Shown here in pieces: positions 45,002-56,968 of a DNA stretch of 64,000 nucleotides (position 1 is the first letter of the stretch; each line of letters begins with the position of its first letter). Source of the stretch: Halictus rubicundus (Eukaryota; Arthropoda; Insecta; Hymenoptera; Halictidae). A model generated the notes under the pieces. That model worked only from the letters and a program-made list of their open reading frames with translations, was not told the DNA's origin and made no database searches. A program made the position numbers and the translations under genes. Location of the stretch: assembly GCF_050948215.1 (NCBI RefSeq), contig NW_027488709.1, positions 248,001-312,000 on the forward strand, read 5' to 3'.

Positions 45002-48000
45002 CCCTTTTTCATTGAATGAAAAGGTATTCTGAAACAAAAACTGCGTGTTTCGATTAATAATTGAAAGAGAGCTGCCTTGAAGGTGAAGATGGGCCAAGAG
45101 TAAACAAGGAGAGCATTGAAGGACCTTCAGCTCATCCCGAGGTAGCCTAAAGTAAATTCAGACACAGTTCAATTACATACCCAAGTTTTTATAACTAGCA
45201 AGTCTTAAATTCTATTTTCAAATGTTATCGCAAAGTTATAAATGAGCAGCTATTAGCTCGATATTATTCTCTATTTCGCAGTTCGCTAAATGGGAAAGAT
45301 TACTTTTCCACAGACGGAAAAGGTCACTTTACTATTTAGTGTATATCGAGTAATTATTGCGGAGTAAAAGGTGTGAATCGGAGAAGAAGTCTCCGATTCA
45401 CGGGAGATGAAAAACGAATCAGGCAGAAGGCTCTGAGTCGCGAGGCAACAATAAAATAATCAGAGCAGAAGGCTATGACCCAAATCAACTAGCGAATTTA
45501 ACAAACTGAGTCTAACACAATAATTGCTCGACAACTAATACTAACTTATAAATAATGTGAAATCTTCGATCGATGCGGTGTCTTCGTTCGACGATAACTT
45601 TGCTCACATCTGTTATCCTTTATCTGAAACAGACTAATAATAATTAGACACAATAAAATCAAGGAACCAAAATGGAAGACGATGAAAAGAAGACAAACCC
45701 CGTACATGAGTACGGCCTACCTAACATGCAGAAGAGTGCAAATCTAACCGGCTCACGAGAGCCAAACCTAAGACCAGCTCACGAGAGCCAAGCTAACCCC
45801 GCACACGAGTGCGGCCTACCTAACATGCAGAAGAGTGCAAATCTAACCGGCTCACGAGAGCCAAACCTAAGACCAGCTCACGAGAGCCAAGCTAACCCCG
45901 CACACGAGTGCGGCCTACCTAACATGCACAAGAGTGCAAATCTAACCGGCTCACGAGAGCCAAACCTAAGACCAGCTCACGAGAGCCAAGCTAACCCCGC
46001 ACACGAGTGCGGCCTACCTAACATGCAGAAGAGTGCAAATCTAACCGGCTCACGAGAGCCAAACCTAAGACCAGCTCACGAGAGCCAAGCTAACCCCGCA
46101 CACGAGTGCGGCCTACCTAATATGCAGAAGAGTGCGAATCTAACCAGCTCACGAGAGCCATCCTAAGACCAGCTCACGAGAGCCAAGCTAACCCCGCACA
46201 CGAGTGCGGCCTACCTATCACGCACAAGAGTGCGAAATCTAACCGGCTCACGAGAGCCAAACTAACCCTTTTTCATTGAATGAAAAGGTATTCTGAAACA
46301 AAAACTGCGTGTTTCGATTAATAATTGAAAGAGAGCTGCCTTGAAGGTGAAGATGGGCCAAGAGTAAACAAGGAGAGCATTGAAGGACCTTCAGCTCATC
46401 CCGAGGTAGCCTAAAGTAAATTCAGACACAGTTCAATTACATACCCAAGTTTTTATAACTAGCAAGTCTTAAATTCTATTTTCAAATGTTATCGCAAAGT
46501 TATAAATGAGCAGCTATTAGCTCGATATTATTCTCTATTTCGCAGTTCGCTAAATGGGAAAGATTACTTTTCCACAGACGGAAAAGGTCACTTTACTATT
46601 TAGTGTATATCGAGTAATTATTGCGGAGTAAAAGGTGTGAATCGGAGAAGAAGTCTCCGATTCACGGGAGATGAAAAACGAATCAGGCAGAAGGCTCTGA
46701 GTCGCGAGGCAACAATAAAATAATCAGAGCAGAAGGCTATGACCCAAATCAACTAGCGAATTTAACAAACTGAGTCTAACACAATAATTGCTCGACAACT
46801 AATACTAACTTATAAATAATGTGAAATCTTCGATCGATGCGGTGTCTTCGTTCGACGATAACTTTGCTCACATCTGTTATCCTTTATCTGAAACAGACTA
46901 ATAATAATTAGACACAATAAAATCAAGGAACCAAAATGGAAGACGATGAAAAGAAGACAAACCCCGTACATGAGTACGGCCTACCTAACATGCAGAAGAG
47001 TGCAAATCTAACCGGCTCACGAGAGCCAAACCTAAGACCAGCTCACGAGAGCCAAGCTAACCCCGCACACGAGTGCGGCCTACCTAACATGCAGAAGAGT
47101 GCAAATCTAACCGGCTCACGAGAGCCAAACCTAAGACCAGCTCACGAGAGCCAAGCTAACCCCGCACACGAGTGCGGCCTACCTAACATGCACAAGAGTG
47201 CAAATCTAACCGGCTCACGAGAGCCAAACCTAAGACCAGCTCACGAGAGCCAAGCTAACCCCGCACACGAGTGCGGCCTACCTAATATGCAGAAGAGTGC
47301 GAATCTAACCAGCTCACGAGAGCCATCCTAAGACCAGCTCACGAGAGCCAAGCTAACCCCGCACACGAGTGCGGCCTACCTATCACGCACAAGAGTGCGA
47401 AATCTAACCGGCTCACGAGAGCCAAACTAACCCTTTTTCATTGAATGAAAAGGTATTCTGAAACAAAAACTGCGTGTTTCGATTAATAATTGAAAGAGAG
47501 CTGCCTTGAAGGTGAAGATGGGCCAAGAGTAAACAAGGAGAGCATTGAAGGACCTTCAGCTCATCCCGAGGTAGCCTAAAGTAAATTCAGACACAGTTCA
47601 ATTACATACCCAAGTTTTTATAACTAGCAAGTCTTAAATTCTATTTTCAAATGTTATCGCAAAGTTATAAATGAGCAGCTATTAGCTCGATATTATTCTC
47701 TATTTCGCAGTTCGCTAAATGGGAAAGATTACTTTTCCACAGACGGAAAAGGTCACTTTACTATTTAGTGTATATCGAGTAATTATTGCGGAGTAAAAGG
47801 TGTGAATCGGAGAAGAAGTCTCCGATTCACGGGAGATGAAAAACGAATCAGGCAGAAGGCTCTGAGTCGCGAGGCAACAATAAAATAATCAGAGCAGAAG
47901 GCTATGACCCAAATCAACTAGCGAATTTAACAAACTGAGTCTAACACAATAATTGCTCGACAACTAATACTAACTTATAAATAATGTGAAATCTTCGATC

Positions 48001-51000
48001 GATGCGGTGTCTTCGTTCGACGATAACTTTGCTCACATCTGTTATCCTTTATCTGAAACAGACTAATAATAATTAGACACAATAAAATCAAGGAACCAAA
48101 ATGGAAGACGATGAAAAGAAGACAAACCCCGTACATGAGTACGGCCTACCTAACATGCAGAAGAGTGCAAATCTAACCGGCTCACGAGAGCCAAACCTAA
48201 GACCAGCTCACGAGAGCCAAGCTAACCCCGCACACGAGTGCGGCCTACCTAACATGCAGAAGAGTGCAAATCTAACCGGCTCACGAGAGCCAAACCTAAG
48301 ACCAGCTCACGAGAGCCAAGCTAACCCCGCACACGAGTGCGGCCTACCTAACATGCACAAGAGTGCAAATCTAACCGGCTCACGAGAGCCAAACCTAAGA
48401 CCAGCTCACGAGAGCCAAGCTAACCCCGCACACGAGTGCGGCCTACCTAACATGCAGAAGAGTGCAAATCTAACCGGCTCACGAGAGCCAAACCTAAGAC
48501 CAGCTCACGAGAGCCAAGCTAACCCCGCACACGAGTGCGGCCTACCTAATATGCAGAAGAGTGCGAATCTAACCAGCTCACGAGAGCCATCCTAAGACCA
48601 GCTCACGAGAGCCAAGCTAACCCCGCACACCAGTGCGGCCTACCTATCACGCACAAGAGTGCGAAATCTAACCGGCTCACGAGAGCCAAACTAACCCTTT
48701 TTCATTGAATGAAAAGGTATTCTGAAACAAAAACTGCGTGTTTCGATTAATAATTGAAAGAGAGCTGCCTTGAAGGTGAAGATGGGCCAAGAGTAAACAA
48801 GGAGAGCATTGAAGGACCTTCAGCTCATCCCGAGGTAGCCTAAAGTAAATTCAGACACAGTTCAATTACATACCCAAGTTTTTATAACTAGCAAGTCTTA
48901 AATTCTATTTTCAAATGTTATCGCAAAGTTATAAATGAGCAGCTATTAGCTCGATATTATTCTCTATTTCGCAGTTCGCTAAATGGGAAAGATTACTTTT
49001 CCACAGACGGAAAAGGTCACTTTACTATTTAGTGTATATCGAGTAATTATTGCGGAGTAAAAGGTGTGAATCGGAGAAGAAGTCTCCGATTCACGGGAGA
49101 TGAAAAACGAATCAGGCAGAAGGCTCTGAGTCGCGAGGCAACAATAAAATAATCAGAGCAGAAGGCTATGACCCAAATCAACTAGCGAATTTAACAAACT
49201 GAGTCTAACACAATAATTGCTCGACAACTAATACTAACTTATAAATAATGTGAAATCTTCGATCGATGCGGTGTCTTCGTTCGACGATAACTTTGCTCAC
49301 ATCTGTTATCCTTTATCTGAAACAGACTAATAATAATTAGACACAATAAAATCAAGGAACCAAAATGGAAGACGATGAAAAGAAGACAAACCCCGTACAT
49401 GAGTACGGCCTACCTAACATGCAGAAGAGTGCAAATCTAACCGGCTCACGAGAGCCAAACCTAAGACCAGCTCACGAGAGCCAAGCTAACCCCGCACACG
49501 AGTGCGGCCTACCTAACATGCAGAAGAGTGCAAATCTAACCGGCTCACGAGAGCCAAACCTAAGACCAGCTCACGAGAGCCAAGCTAACCCCGCACACGA
49601 GTGCGGCCTACCTAACATGCAGAAGAGTGCAAATCTAACCGGCTCACGAGAGCCAAACCTAAGACCAGCTCACGAGAGCCAAGCTAACCCCGCACACGAG
49701 TGCGGCCTACCTAATATGCAGAAGAGTGCGAATCTAACCAGCTCACGAGAGCCATCCTAAGACCAGCTCACGAGAGCCAAGCTAACCCCGCACACGAGTG
49801 CGGCCTACCTATCACGCACAAGAGTGCGAAATCTAACCGGCTCACGAGAGCCAAACTAACCCTTTTTCATTGAATGAAAAGGTATTCTGAAACAAAAACT
49901 GCGTGTTTCGATTAATAATTGAAAGAGAGCTGCCTTGAAGGTGAAGATGGGCCAAGAGTAAACAAGGAGAGCATTGAAGGACCTTCAGCTCATCCCGAGG
50001 TAGCCTAAAGTAAATTCAGACACAGTTCAATTACATACCCAAGTTTTTATAACTAGCAAGTCTTAAATTCTATTTTCAAATGTTATCGCAAAGTTATAAA
50101 TGAGCAGCTATTAGCTCGATATTATTCTCTATTTCGCAGTTCGCTAAATGGGAAAGATTACTTTTCCACAGACGGAAAAGGTCACTTTACTATTTAGTGT
50201 ATATCGAGTAATTATTGCGGAGTAAAAGGTGTGAATCGGAGAAGAAGTCTCCGATTCACGGGAGATGAAAAACGAATCAGGCAGAAGGCTCTGAGTCGCG
50301 AGGCAACAATAAAATAATCAGAGCAGAAGGCTATGACCCAAATCAACTAGCGAATTTAACAAACTGAGTCTAACACAATAATTGCTCGACAACTAATACT
50401 AACTTATAAATAATGTGAAATCTTCGATCGATGCGGTGTCTTCGTTCGACGATAACTTTGCTCACATCTGTTATCCTTTATCTGAAACAGACTAATAATA
50501 ATTAGACACAATAAAATCAAGGAACCAAAATGGAAGACGATGAAAAGAAGACAAACCCCGTACATGAGTACGGCCTACCTAACATGCAGAAGAGTGCAAA
50601 TCTAACCGGCTCACGAGAGCCAAACCTAAGACCAGCTCACGAGAGCCAAGCTAACCCCGCACACGAGTGCGGCCTACCTAACATGCAGAAGAGTGCAAAT
50701 CTAACCGGCTCACGAGAGCCAAACCTAAGACCAGCTCACGAGAGCCAAGCTAACCCCGCACACGAGTGCGGCCTACCTAACATGCACAAGAGTGCAAATC
50801 TAACCGGCTCACGAGAGCCAAACCTAAGACCAGCTCACGAGAGCCAAGCTAACCCCGCACACGAGTGCGGCCTACCTAACATGCAGAAGAGTGCAAATCT
50901 AACCGGCTCACGAGAGCCAAACCTAAGACCAGCTCACGAGAGCCAAGCTAACCCCGCACACGAGTGCGGCCTACCTAATATGCAGAAGAGTGCGAATCTA

Positions 51001-52288
51001 ACCAGCTCACGAGAGCCATCCTAAGACCAGCTCACGAGAGCCAAGCTAACCCCGCACACCAGTGCGGCCTACCTATCACGCACAAGAGTGCGAAATCTAA
51101 CCGGCTCACGAGAGCCAAACTAACCCTTTTTCATTGAATGAAAAGGTATTCTGAAACAAAAACTGCGTGTTTCGATTAATAATTGAAAGAGAGCTGCCTT
51201 GAAGGTGAAGATGGGCCAAGAGTAAACAAGGAGAGCATTGAAGGACCTTCAGCTCATCCCGAGGTAGCCTAAAGTAAATTCAGACACAGTTCAATTACAT
51301 ACCCAAGTTTTTATAACTAGCAAGTCTTAAATTCTATTTTCAAATGTTATCGCAAAGTTATAAATGAGCAGCTATTAGCTCGATATTATTCTCTATTTCG
51401 CAGTTCGCTAAATGGGAAAGATTACTTTTCCACAGACGGAAAAGGTCACTTTACTATTTAGTGTATATCGAGTAATTATTGCGGAGTAAAAGGTGTGAAT
51501 CGGAGAAGAAGTCTCCGATTCACGGGAGATGAAAAACGAATCAGGCAGAAGGCTCTGAGTCGCGAGGCAACAATAAAATAATCAGAGCAGAAGGCTATGA
51601 CCCAAATCAACTAGCGAATTTAACAAACTGAGTCTAACACAATAATTGCTCGACAACTAATACTAACTTATAAATAATGTGAAATCTTCGATCGATGCGG
51701 TGTCTTCGTTCGACGATAACTTTGCTCACATCTGTTATCCTTTATCTGAAACAGACTAATAATAATTAGACACAATAAAATCAAGGAACCAAAATGGAAG
51801 ACGATGAAAAGAAGACAAACCCCGTACATGAGTACGGCCTACCTAACATGCAGAAGAGTGCAAATCTAACCGGCTCACGAGAGCCAAACCTAAGACCAGC
51901 TCACGAGAGCCAAGCTAACCCCGCACACGAGTGCGGCCTACCTAACATGCAGAAGAGTGCAAATCTAACCGGCTCACGAGAGCCAAACCTAAGACCAGCT
52001 CACGAGAGCCAAGCTAACCCCGCACACGAGTGCGGCCTACCTAACATGCAGAAGAGTGCAAATCTAACCGGCTCACGAGAGCCAAACCTAAGACCAGCTC
52101 ACGAGAGCCAAGCTAACCCCGCACACGAGTGCGGCCTACCTAATATGCAGAAGAGTGCGAATCTAACCAGCTCACGAGAGCCATCCTAAGACCAGCTCAC
52201 GAGAGCCAAGCTAACCCCGCACACGAGTGCGGCCTACCTATCACGCACAAGAGTGCGAAATCTAACCGGCTCACGAGAGCCAAACTAA
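45002..52288 (+). repeat. Triplicated 2,429-bp super-repeat (cassettes 12-17)
   Basis: Cassette lengths alternate 1264, 1165, 1264, 1165, 1264, 1165 bp, so a two-cassette unit of 2,429 bp is repeated three times. A private change (CACACCAGTGCGG) at 48628 and 51058 marks cassettes 14 and 16 as the most recent copies. In these six cassettes the cassette ATG (45672, 46936, 48101, 49365, 50530, 51794) is in frame with the following monomers. The predicted proteins begin MEDDEKKTNPVHEYG and run 131 or 164 residues. Confidence 0.9.
45672..46166 (+). CDS. Hypothetical repeat protein starting MEDDEKK
   Basis: In this cassette the ATG in ACCAAAATGG context opens a 164-codon frame: an acidic-basic leader, then 33-residue repeats, closed by a 98-bp monomer. 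Identical or 131-codon versions occur at 46936, 48101, 49365, 50530 and 51794. In the other cassettes the same ATG gives only about 31 codons because the first monomer is a 98-bp-type variant ending GLREPT-stop. The product is unrecognised, hydrophilic, and has one Cys per repeat. Linked substitutions that preserve hairpins change amino acids (A to V and C to Y together), which argues that RNA or DNA shape rather than protein is conserved. Treat it as a possible, not a demonstrated, gene. Confidence 0.25.
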   Translation: MEDDEKKTNPVHEYGLPNMQKSANLTGSREPNLRPAHESQANPAHECGLPNMQKSANLTGSREPNLRPAHESQANPAHECGLPNMHKSANLTGSREPNLRPAHESQANPAHECGLPNMQKSANLTGSREPNLRPAHESQANPAHECGLPNMQKSANLTSSREPS

Positions 52289-53919
52289 CCCTTTTTCATT
52301 GAATGAAAAGGTATTCTGAAACAAAAACTGCGTGTTTCGATTAATAATTGAAAGAGAGCTGCCTTGAAGGTGAAGATGGGCCAAGAGTAAACAAGGAGAG
52401 CATTGAAGGACCTTCAGCTCATCCCGAGGTAGCCTAAAGTAAATTCAGACACAGTTCAATTACATACCCAAGTTTTTATAACTAGCAAGTCTTAAATTCT
52501 ATTTTCAAATGTTATCGCAAAGTTATAAATGAGCAGCTATTAGCTCGATATTATTCTCTATTTCGCAGTTCGCTAAATGGGAAAGATTACTTTTCCACAG
52601 ACGGAAAAGGTCACTTTACCATTTAGCGTATATCGAGTAATTATTGCGGAGTAAAAGGTGTGAATCGGAGAAGAAGTCTCCGATTCACGGGAGATGAAAA
52701 ACGAATCAGGCAGAAGGCTCTGAGTCGCGAGGCAACAATAAAATAATCAGAGCAGAAGGCTATGACCCAAATCAACTAGCGAATTTAACAAACTGAGTCT
52801 AACACAATAATTGCTCGACAACTAATACTAACTTATAAATAATGTGAAATCTTCGATCGATGCGGTGTCTTCGTTCGACGATAACTTTGCTCACATCTGT
52901 TATCCTTTATCTGAAACAGACTAATAATAATTAGACACAATAAAATCAAGGAACCAAAATGGAAGACGATGAAAAGAAGACAAACCCCGTACATGAGTAC
53001 GGCCTACCTAACATGCACGAGAGTGCGAATCTAACCGGCTTACGAGAGCCAACCTAACACCAGCTCACGAGAGCCAAGCTAACCCCGTACACGAGTACGG
53101 CCTACCTAACATGCACAAGAGTGCAAATCTAACCGGCTCACGAGAGCCAAACCTAAGACCAGCTCACGAGAGCCAAGCTAACCCCGCACACGAGTGCGGC
53201 CTACCTAACATGCAGAAGAGTGCAAATCTAACCGGCTCACGAGAGCCAAACCTAAGACCAGCTCACGAGAGCCAAGCTAACCCCGCACACGAGTGCGGCC
53301 TACCTAACATGCACAAGAGTGCAAATCTAACCGGCTCACGAGAGCCAAACCTAAGACCAGCTCACGAGAGCCAAGCTAACCCCGCACACGAGTGCGGCCT
53401 ACCTAACATGCAGAAGAGTGCAAATCTAACCGGCTCACGAGAGCCAAACCTAAGACCAGCTCACGAGAGCCAAGCTAACCCCGCACACGAGTGCGGCCTA
53501 CCTAACATGCACAAGAGTGCAAATCTAACCGGCTCACGAGAGCCAAACCTAAGACCAGCTCACGAGAGCCAAGCTAACCCCGCACACGAGTGCGGCCTAC
53601 CTAACATGCAGAAGAGTGCAAATCTAACCGGCTCACGAGAGCCAAACCTAAGACCAGCTCACGAGAGCCAAGCTAACCCCGCACACGAGTGCGGCCTACC
53701 TAATATGCAGAAGAGTGCGAATCTAACCAGCTCACGAGAGCCACCCTAAGACCAGCTCACGAGAGCCAAGCTAACCCCGCACACGAGTGCGGCCTACCTA
53801 TCACGCACAAGAGTGCGAAATCTAACCGGCTCACGAGAGCCAAACTAACCCCGTACACAAGTACGGCCTAACCGACAAGAAACTAAGAGTAGATGAAGTC
53901 AGAACTTCAATCTACTGAG

Positions 53920-54440
53920 GTGGCGCTTCGGGGCGCCCCGGGTTCGCCAATACCCGTACTCACCCACAGCAGTGAGTCCCTGAGGGACCTCCGTTCGGAG
54001 GAATACCAATTTAAAACCAGATATATAAATTTTAGAAGAAGAACTCTTGAAAGTTCAGAAATAATTTTTAATTTGAAAGTTGAACAATTTTAATCAAGAA
54101 TAAATATAGCGAAATTAGAACGCAACAACCTACAAGCTTGGGTCGCCCCGGGTTCGCTAATACCCGTACTCACTCACGGCCGCATCCGTGAGTGAGCCCA
54201 TGAGGGACCTCCGTTCGGAGGAATACCAATTTTAAACCATAAACACAAATTTTACAAGGAGAACTTTTGAAAGTTTAGAAATAAATATTCGATCGAAAAG
54301 ATGGACAATCCGAAGCAAAAATAAATCGAACGAAATTGGGGCGCAACGACCTAGAAGCTCGGGTCGCCCCGAGTTACTTAATACCCGTACTCACCCACGG
54401 GCCCGGCCCGTGAGTGAGCCCCTTAGGGACCTCCGTTCGG
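53920..54440 (+). repeat. Three-copy ~215-bp repeat with strong hairpins
   Basis: Units start near 53930, 54142 and 54363 with a GCCCCG(G/A)GTT block and share AATACCCGTACTCAC, GAGGGACC and CCTCCGTTCGGAGG. The second unit has an 11-bp stem CTCACTCACGG / CCGTGAGTGAG and the third a matching stem with different paired bases. Between hairpins lie AT-rich 110-bp stretches. Confidence 0.8.
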
Positions 54441-54745
54441 AGGAATACCAATTTTATGTTAAAAATATAATATTTCAGAGGACGAATTTTATGTAAAAAA
54501 TATAATATAATTTCAAAATACCAAATTTATTTCAAAAGTATAATATAATATAATAAAATTTCAAAATACCAATTTTATGTCAAAAATATAATATAATATA
54601 ATAAAATTTCAAAATACCAATTTTATGTCAAAAATATAATATAATATAATAAAATTTCAAAATACCAATTTTATGTCAAAAATATAATATAATATAATAA
54701 AATTTCAAAATACCAATTTTATGTCAAAAATATAATATAATGTAA
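54441..54745 (+). repeat. 48-bp AT-rich tandem repeat
   Basis: The phrase AAAATACCAATTTTATGTC followed by AATATAATATAATA recurs at exactly 48-bp steps for about four units, with partial units on the left. Confidence 0.85.
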
Positions 54746-54910
54746 TTTCAAGAAAAGAAACTTGTGAAAAATTCCGAAGCAAATTCGAATTAAAAATACA
54801 GAAATAATAATTGACGGCTTTCGTTGAATAAACACGTATACCAAAATAGAAAATGTATATTTGTATTGTCACTTACCAGCTGTTGAAAGTTGACCAAGGT
54901 GAGCGGAGAC

Positions 54911-55503
54911 CTTTCTCGGGGGGGAGCGTAGCTCCCCCCGTGATTGGCCGACACCCCCCGGGATAGTTTCCCGGTTAGTGGGGGGTGTCGGTCCCCCCTC
55001 CCCCCGATAGGGGAGGGGGACCGTGGGGGGTTTTTGGGGAAAGGAAGGGTCGGGGCGTGCCGGATCGCGCCTCCGACGGCCCTTCCTTCCGGTGGCGGCG
55101 TCCTCTTGCTCTGGCCGGGGCTGGTTCCTTCGGGACACTGGCCCCGAGCGGGGCACGAGGACTCCGGGAGCTGTGGGTGGACCGAGCTGGGGCTCGGGAA
55201 GCCCAATCCGAAGGCTCCAGGGATGGGGACACCGGGCGGGTCCCTCCGCCCGGGGTCTTATAGAGTAGGCAGTGGGGGAGGCTAACCCCCTCCCCCGGGG
55301 TGGCATGTATTAGCTGGGAGGTGTCCTGTTGAGTAGTCGCGTGATCCAGGCACCTCCCATGTAGCTTAGGTGGGCGTGAGGTTTTAGTGGGTAGTCTCCG
55401 GGGGCTCCGCCCCCCGGAGAGAATCCCACATAACCCCGGCTTCCCCCAGGGAGTCGGGGTATGTATAAAACATTTCCTCACGATAAAAAAAAAAAAAAAA
55501 AAA
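54911..55503 (+). mobile_element. GC-rich poly(A) retroelement, copy 2, with 13-bp TSD
   Basis: The element is flanked by perfect direct duplicates GGTGAGCGGAGAC (54898-54910 and 55504-55516) and ends in 19 A after TTTCCTCACGAT. It is homologous to copy 1 but starts further in, so it is 5'-truncated. Target-primed reverse transcription explains the poly(A), the variable-length duplication and the truncation. No protein motif is present; open frames on both strands follow from extreme GC content. Confidence 0.85.
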
Positions 55504-55516
55504 GGTGAGCGGAGAC

Positions 55517-55846
55517 GCCTTTCAGGAACCGCTGTCCGACCGCGAACCAGCTTAAGGTGGACCAGGGTTGACCAGTGATGTCCACTGCAGCTCTGGAGGA
55601 TCCCTGGTCCACTCGAAGGTAGGTGAGGGTAGGCCAGGGTGGTCAGGGTGGGCCAGGGCAGTCCTGGAGAACCTCTGGTCAACTGCAAGGTCCTTCGTCC
55701 TTCTGGTCCCGGAGCCCTCCCGTTCCGTCCTGAGTACACACCACGACTGACTGACTGAGCGCGGACGCCGTGGTGGGGTGCGCGGTGCGCAACTCCCCCA
55801 CCCCAAACTAACTTCGCCAGAGTTCGATCGCCGCGATAGTAATTAT
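55517..55846. other. G-rich linker with CCAGGGT words
   Basis: Between 55555 and 55690 short words such as GGCCAGGGTGGTCAGGGTGG recur, giving G-run spacing compatible with a G-quadruplex. There is no gene. The satellite begins at its end. Confidence 0.4.
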
Positions 55847-56968
55847 TGATAAATTTGTTATTTCTGGCTGCTTAATGTTTATAACAATTTCTTTTGGTAA
55901 TGGTATCAACAAGCAATCCCTTGACCATCTTGCCATCTAATTTTTTAGTAAAAATACCTAATAGAACTCGAGATACAGAGTAACTTTTGAACCATGAATA
56001 TTCGCACGTATTAATTTATCGAACACATTTCACTGATAAATTTATTATTTCTGACTGTTTAATGTTTATAACAATTTCTTTTGGTAATGGTATCAACAAG
56101 CAATTCCTTGACCATCTTGCCATCTAATTTTTTAGTAAAAATACCTAATAGAACTCGAGATACAGAGTAACTTTTGAACCATGAATATTCGCACGTATTA
56201 ATTTATCGAACACATTTCACTGATAAATTTATTATTTCTGACTGTTTAATGTTTATAACAATTTCTTTTGGTAATGGTATCAACAAGCAATTCCTTGACC
56301 ATCTTGCCATCTAATTTTTTAGTAAAAATACCTAATAGAACTCGAGATACAGAGTAACTTTTGAACCATGAATATTCGCACGTATTAATTTATCGAACAC
56401 ATTTCACTGATAAATTTATTATTTCTGACTGTTTAATGTTTATAACAATTTCTTTTGGTAATGGTATCAACAAGCAATTCCTTGACCATCTTGCCATCTA
56501 ATTTTTTAGTAAAAATACCTAATAGAACTCGAGATACAGAGTAACTTTTGAACCATGAATATTCGCACGTATTAATTTATCGAACACATTTCACTGATAA
56601 ATTTATTATTTCTGACTGTTTAATGTTTATAACAATTTCTTTTGGTAATGGTATCAACAAGCAATTCCTTGACCATCTTGCCATCTAATTTTTTAGTAAA
56701 AATACCTAATAGAACTCGAGATACAGAGTAACTTTTGAACCATGAATATTCGCACGTATTAATTTATCGAACACATTTCACTGATAAATTTATTATTTCT
56801 GACTGTTTAATGTTTATAACAATTTCTTTTGGTAATGGTATCAACAAGCAATTCCTTGACCATCTTGCCATCTAATTTTTTAGTAAAAATACCTAATAGA
56901 ACTCGAGATACAGAGTAACTTTTGAACCATGAATATTCGCACGTATTAATGTATAGAACACATTTCAC
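55847..56968 (+). repeat. 187-bp satellite, six copies
   Basis: TGATAAATTT recurs at 55847, 56034, 56221, 56408, 56595 and 56782, exactly 187 bp apart, and the tract ends at 56969 with a broken seventh start. Copies 2-5 are essentially identical; the first and last have a few private changes, as at array edges. Confidence 0.95.

Larger units (their letters stand above)
24520..53870 (+). repeat. 29-kb higher-order array of hairpin-bearing repeats
   Basis: Eighteen cassettes are arranged head to tail; each starts CCCTTTTTCATTGAATG at 24640, 26395, 28025, 29630, 31136, 33038, 35036, 37034, 39429, 41287, 43046, 45002, 46266, 47431, 48695, 49860, 51124 and 52289. A cassette has a 0.67-0.84-kb spacer, then between about 5 and 15 tandem 98/99-bp monomers, and closes with a truncated monomer reading CTATCACGCACAAGAG. 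I estimate roughly 150-160 monomers in all. The first monomer (24521-24640) and the last are diverged, as expected at array edges. There is no transposase, and no direct evidence of transcription. Orientation is given for the strand on which the open frames and TATA-like motif lie. Confidence 0.95.

Noticed and set aside
25443..53749. A large repeat protein encoded by the 99-bp monomers
   Set aside because: Not rejected outright, but disfavoured. The frame is open because 99 is divisible by three, the 98-bp variant stops it repeatedly, most cassette ATGs do not reach it, and hairpin-preserving changes alter amino acids.
24520..53870. CRISPR array
   Set aside because: The repeats are contiguous with no unique spacers, the unit is 98/99 bp, and the context is eukaryotic retrotransposons.
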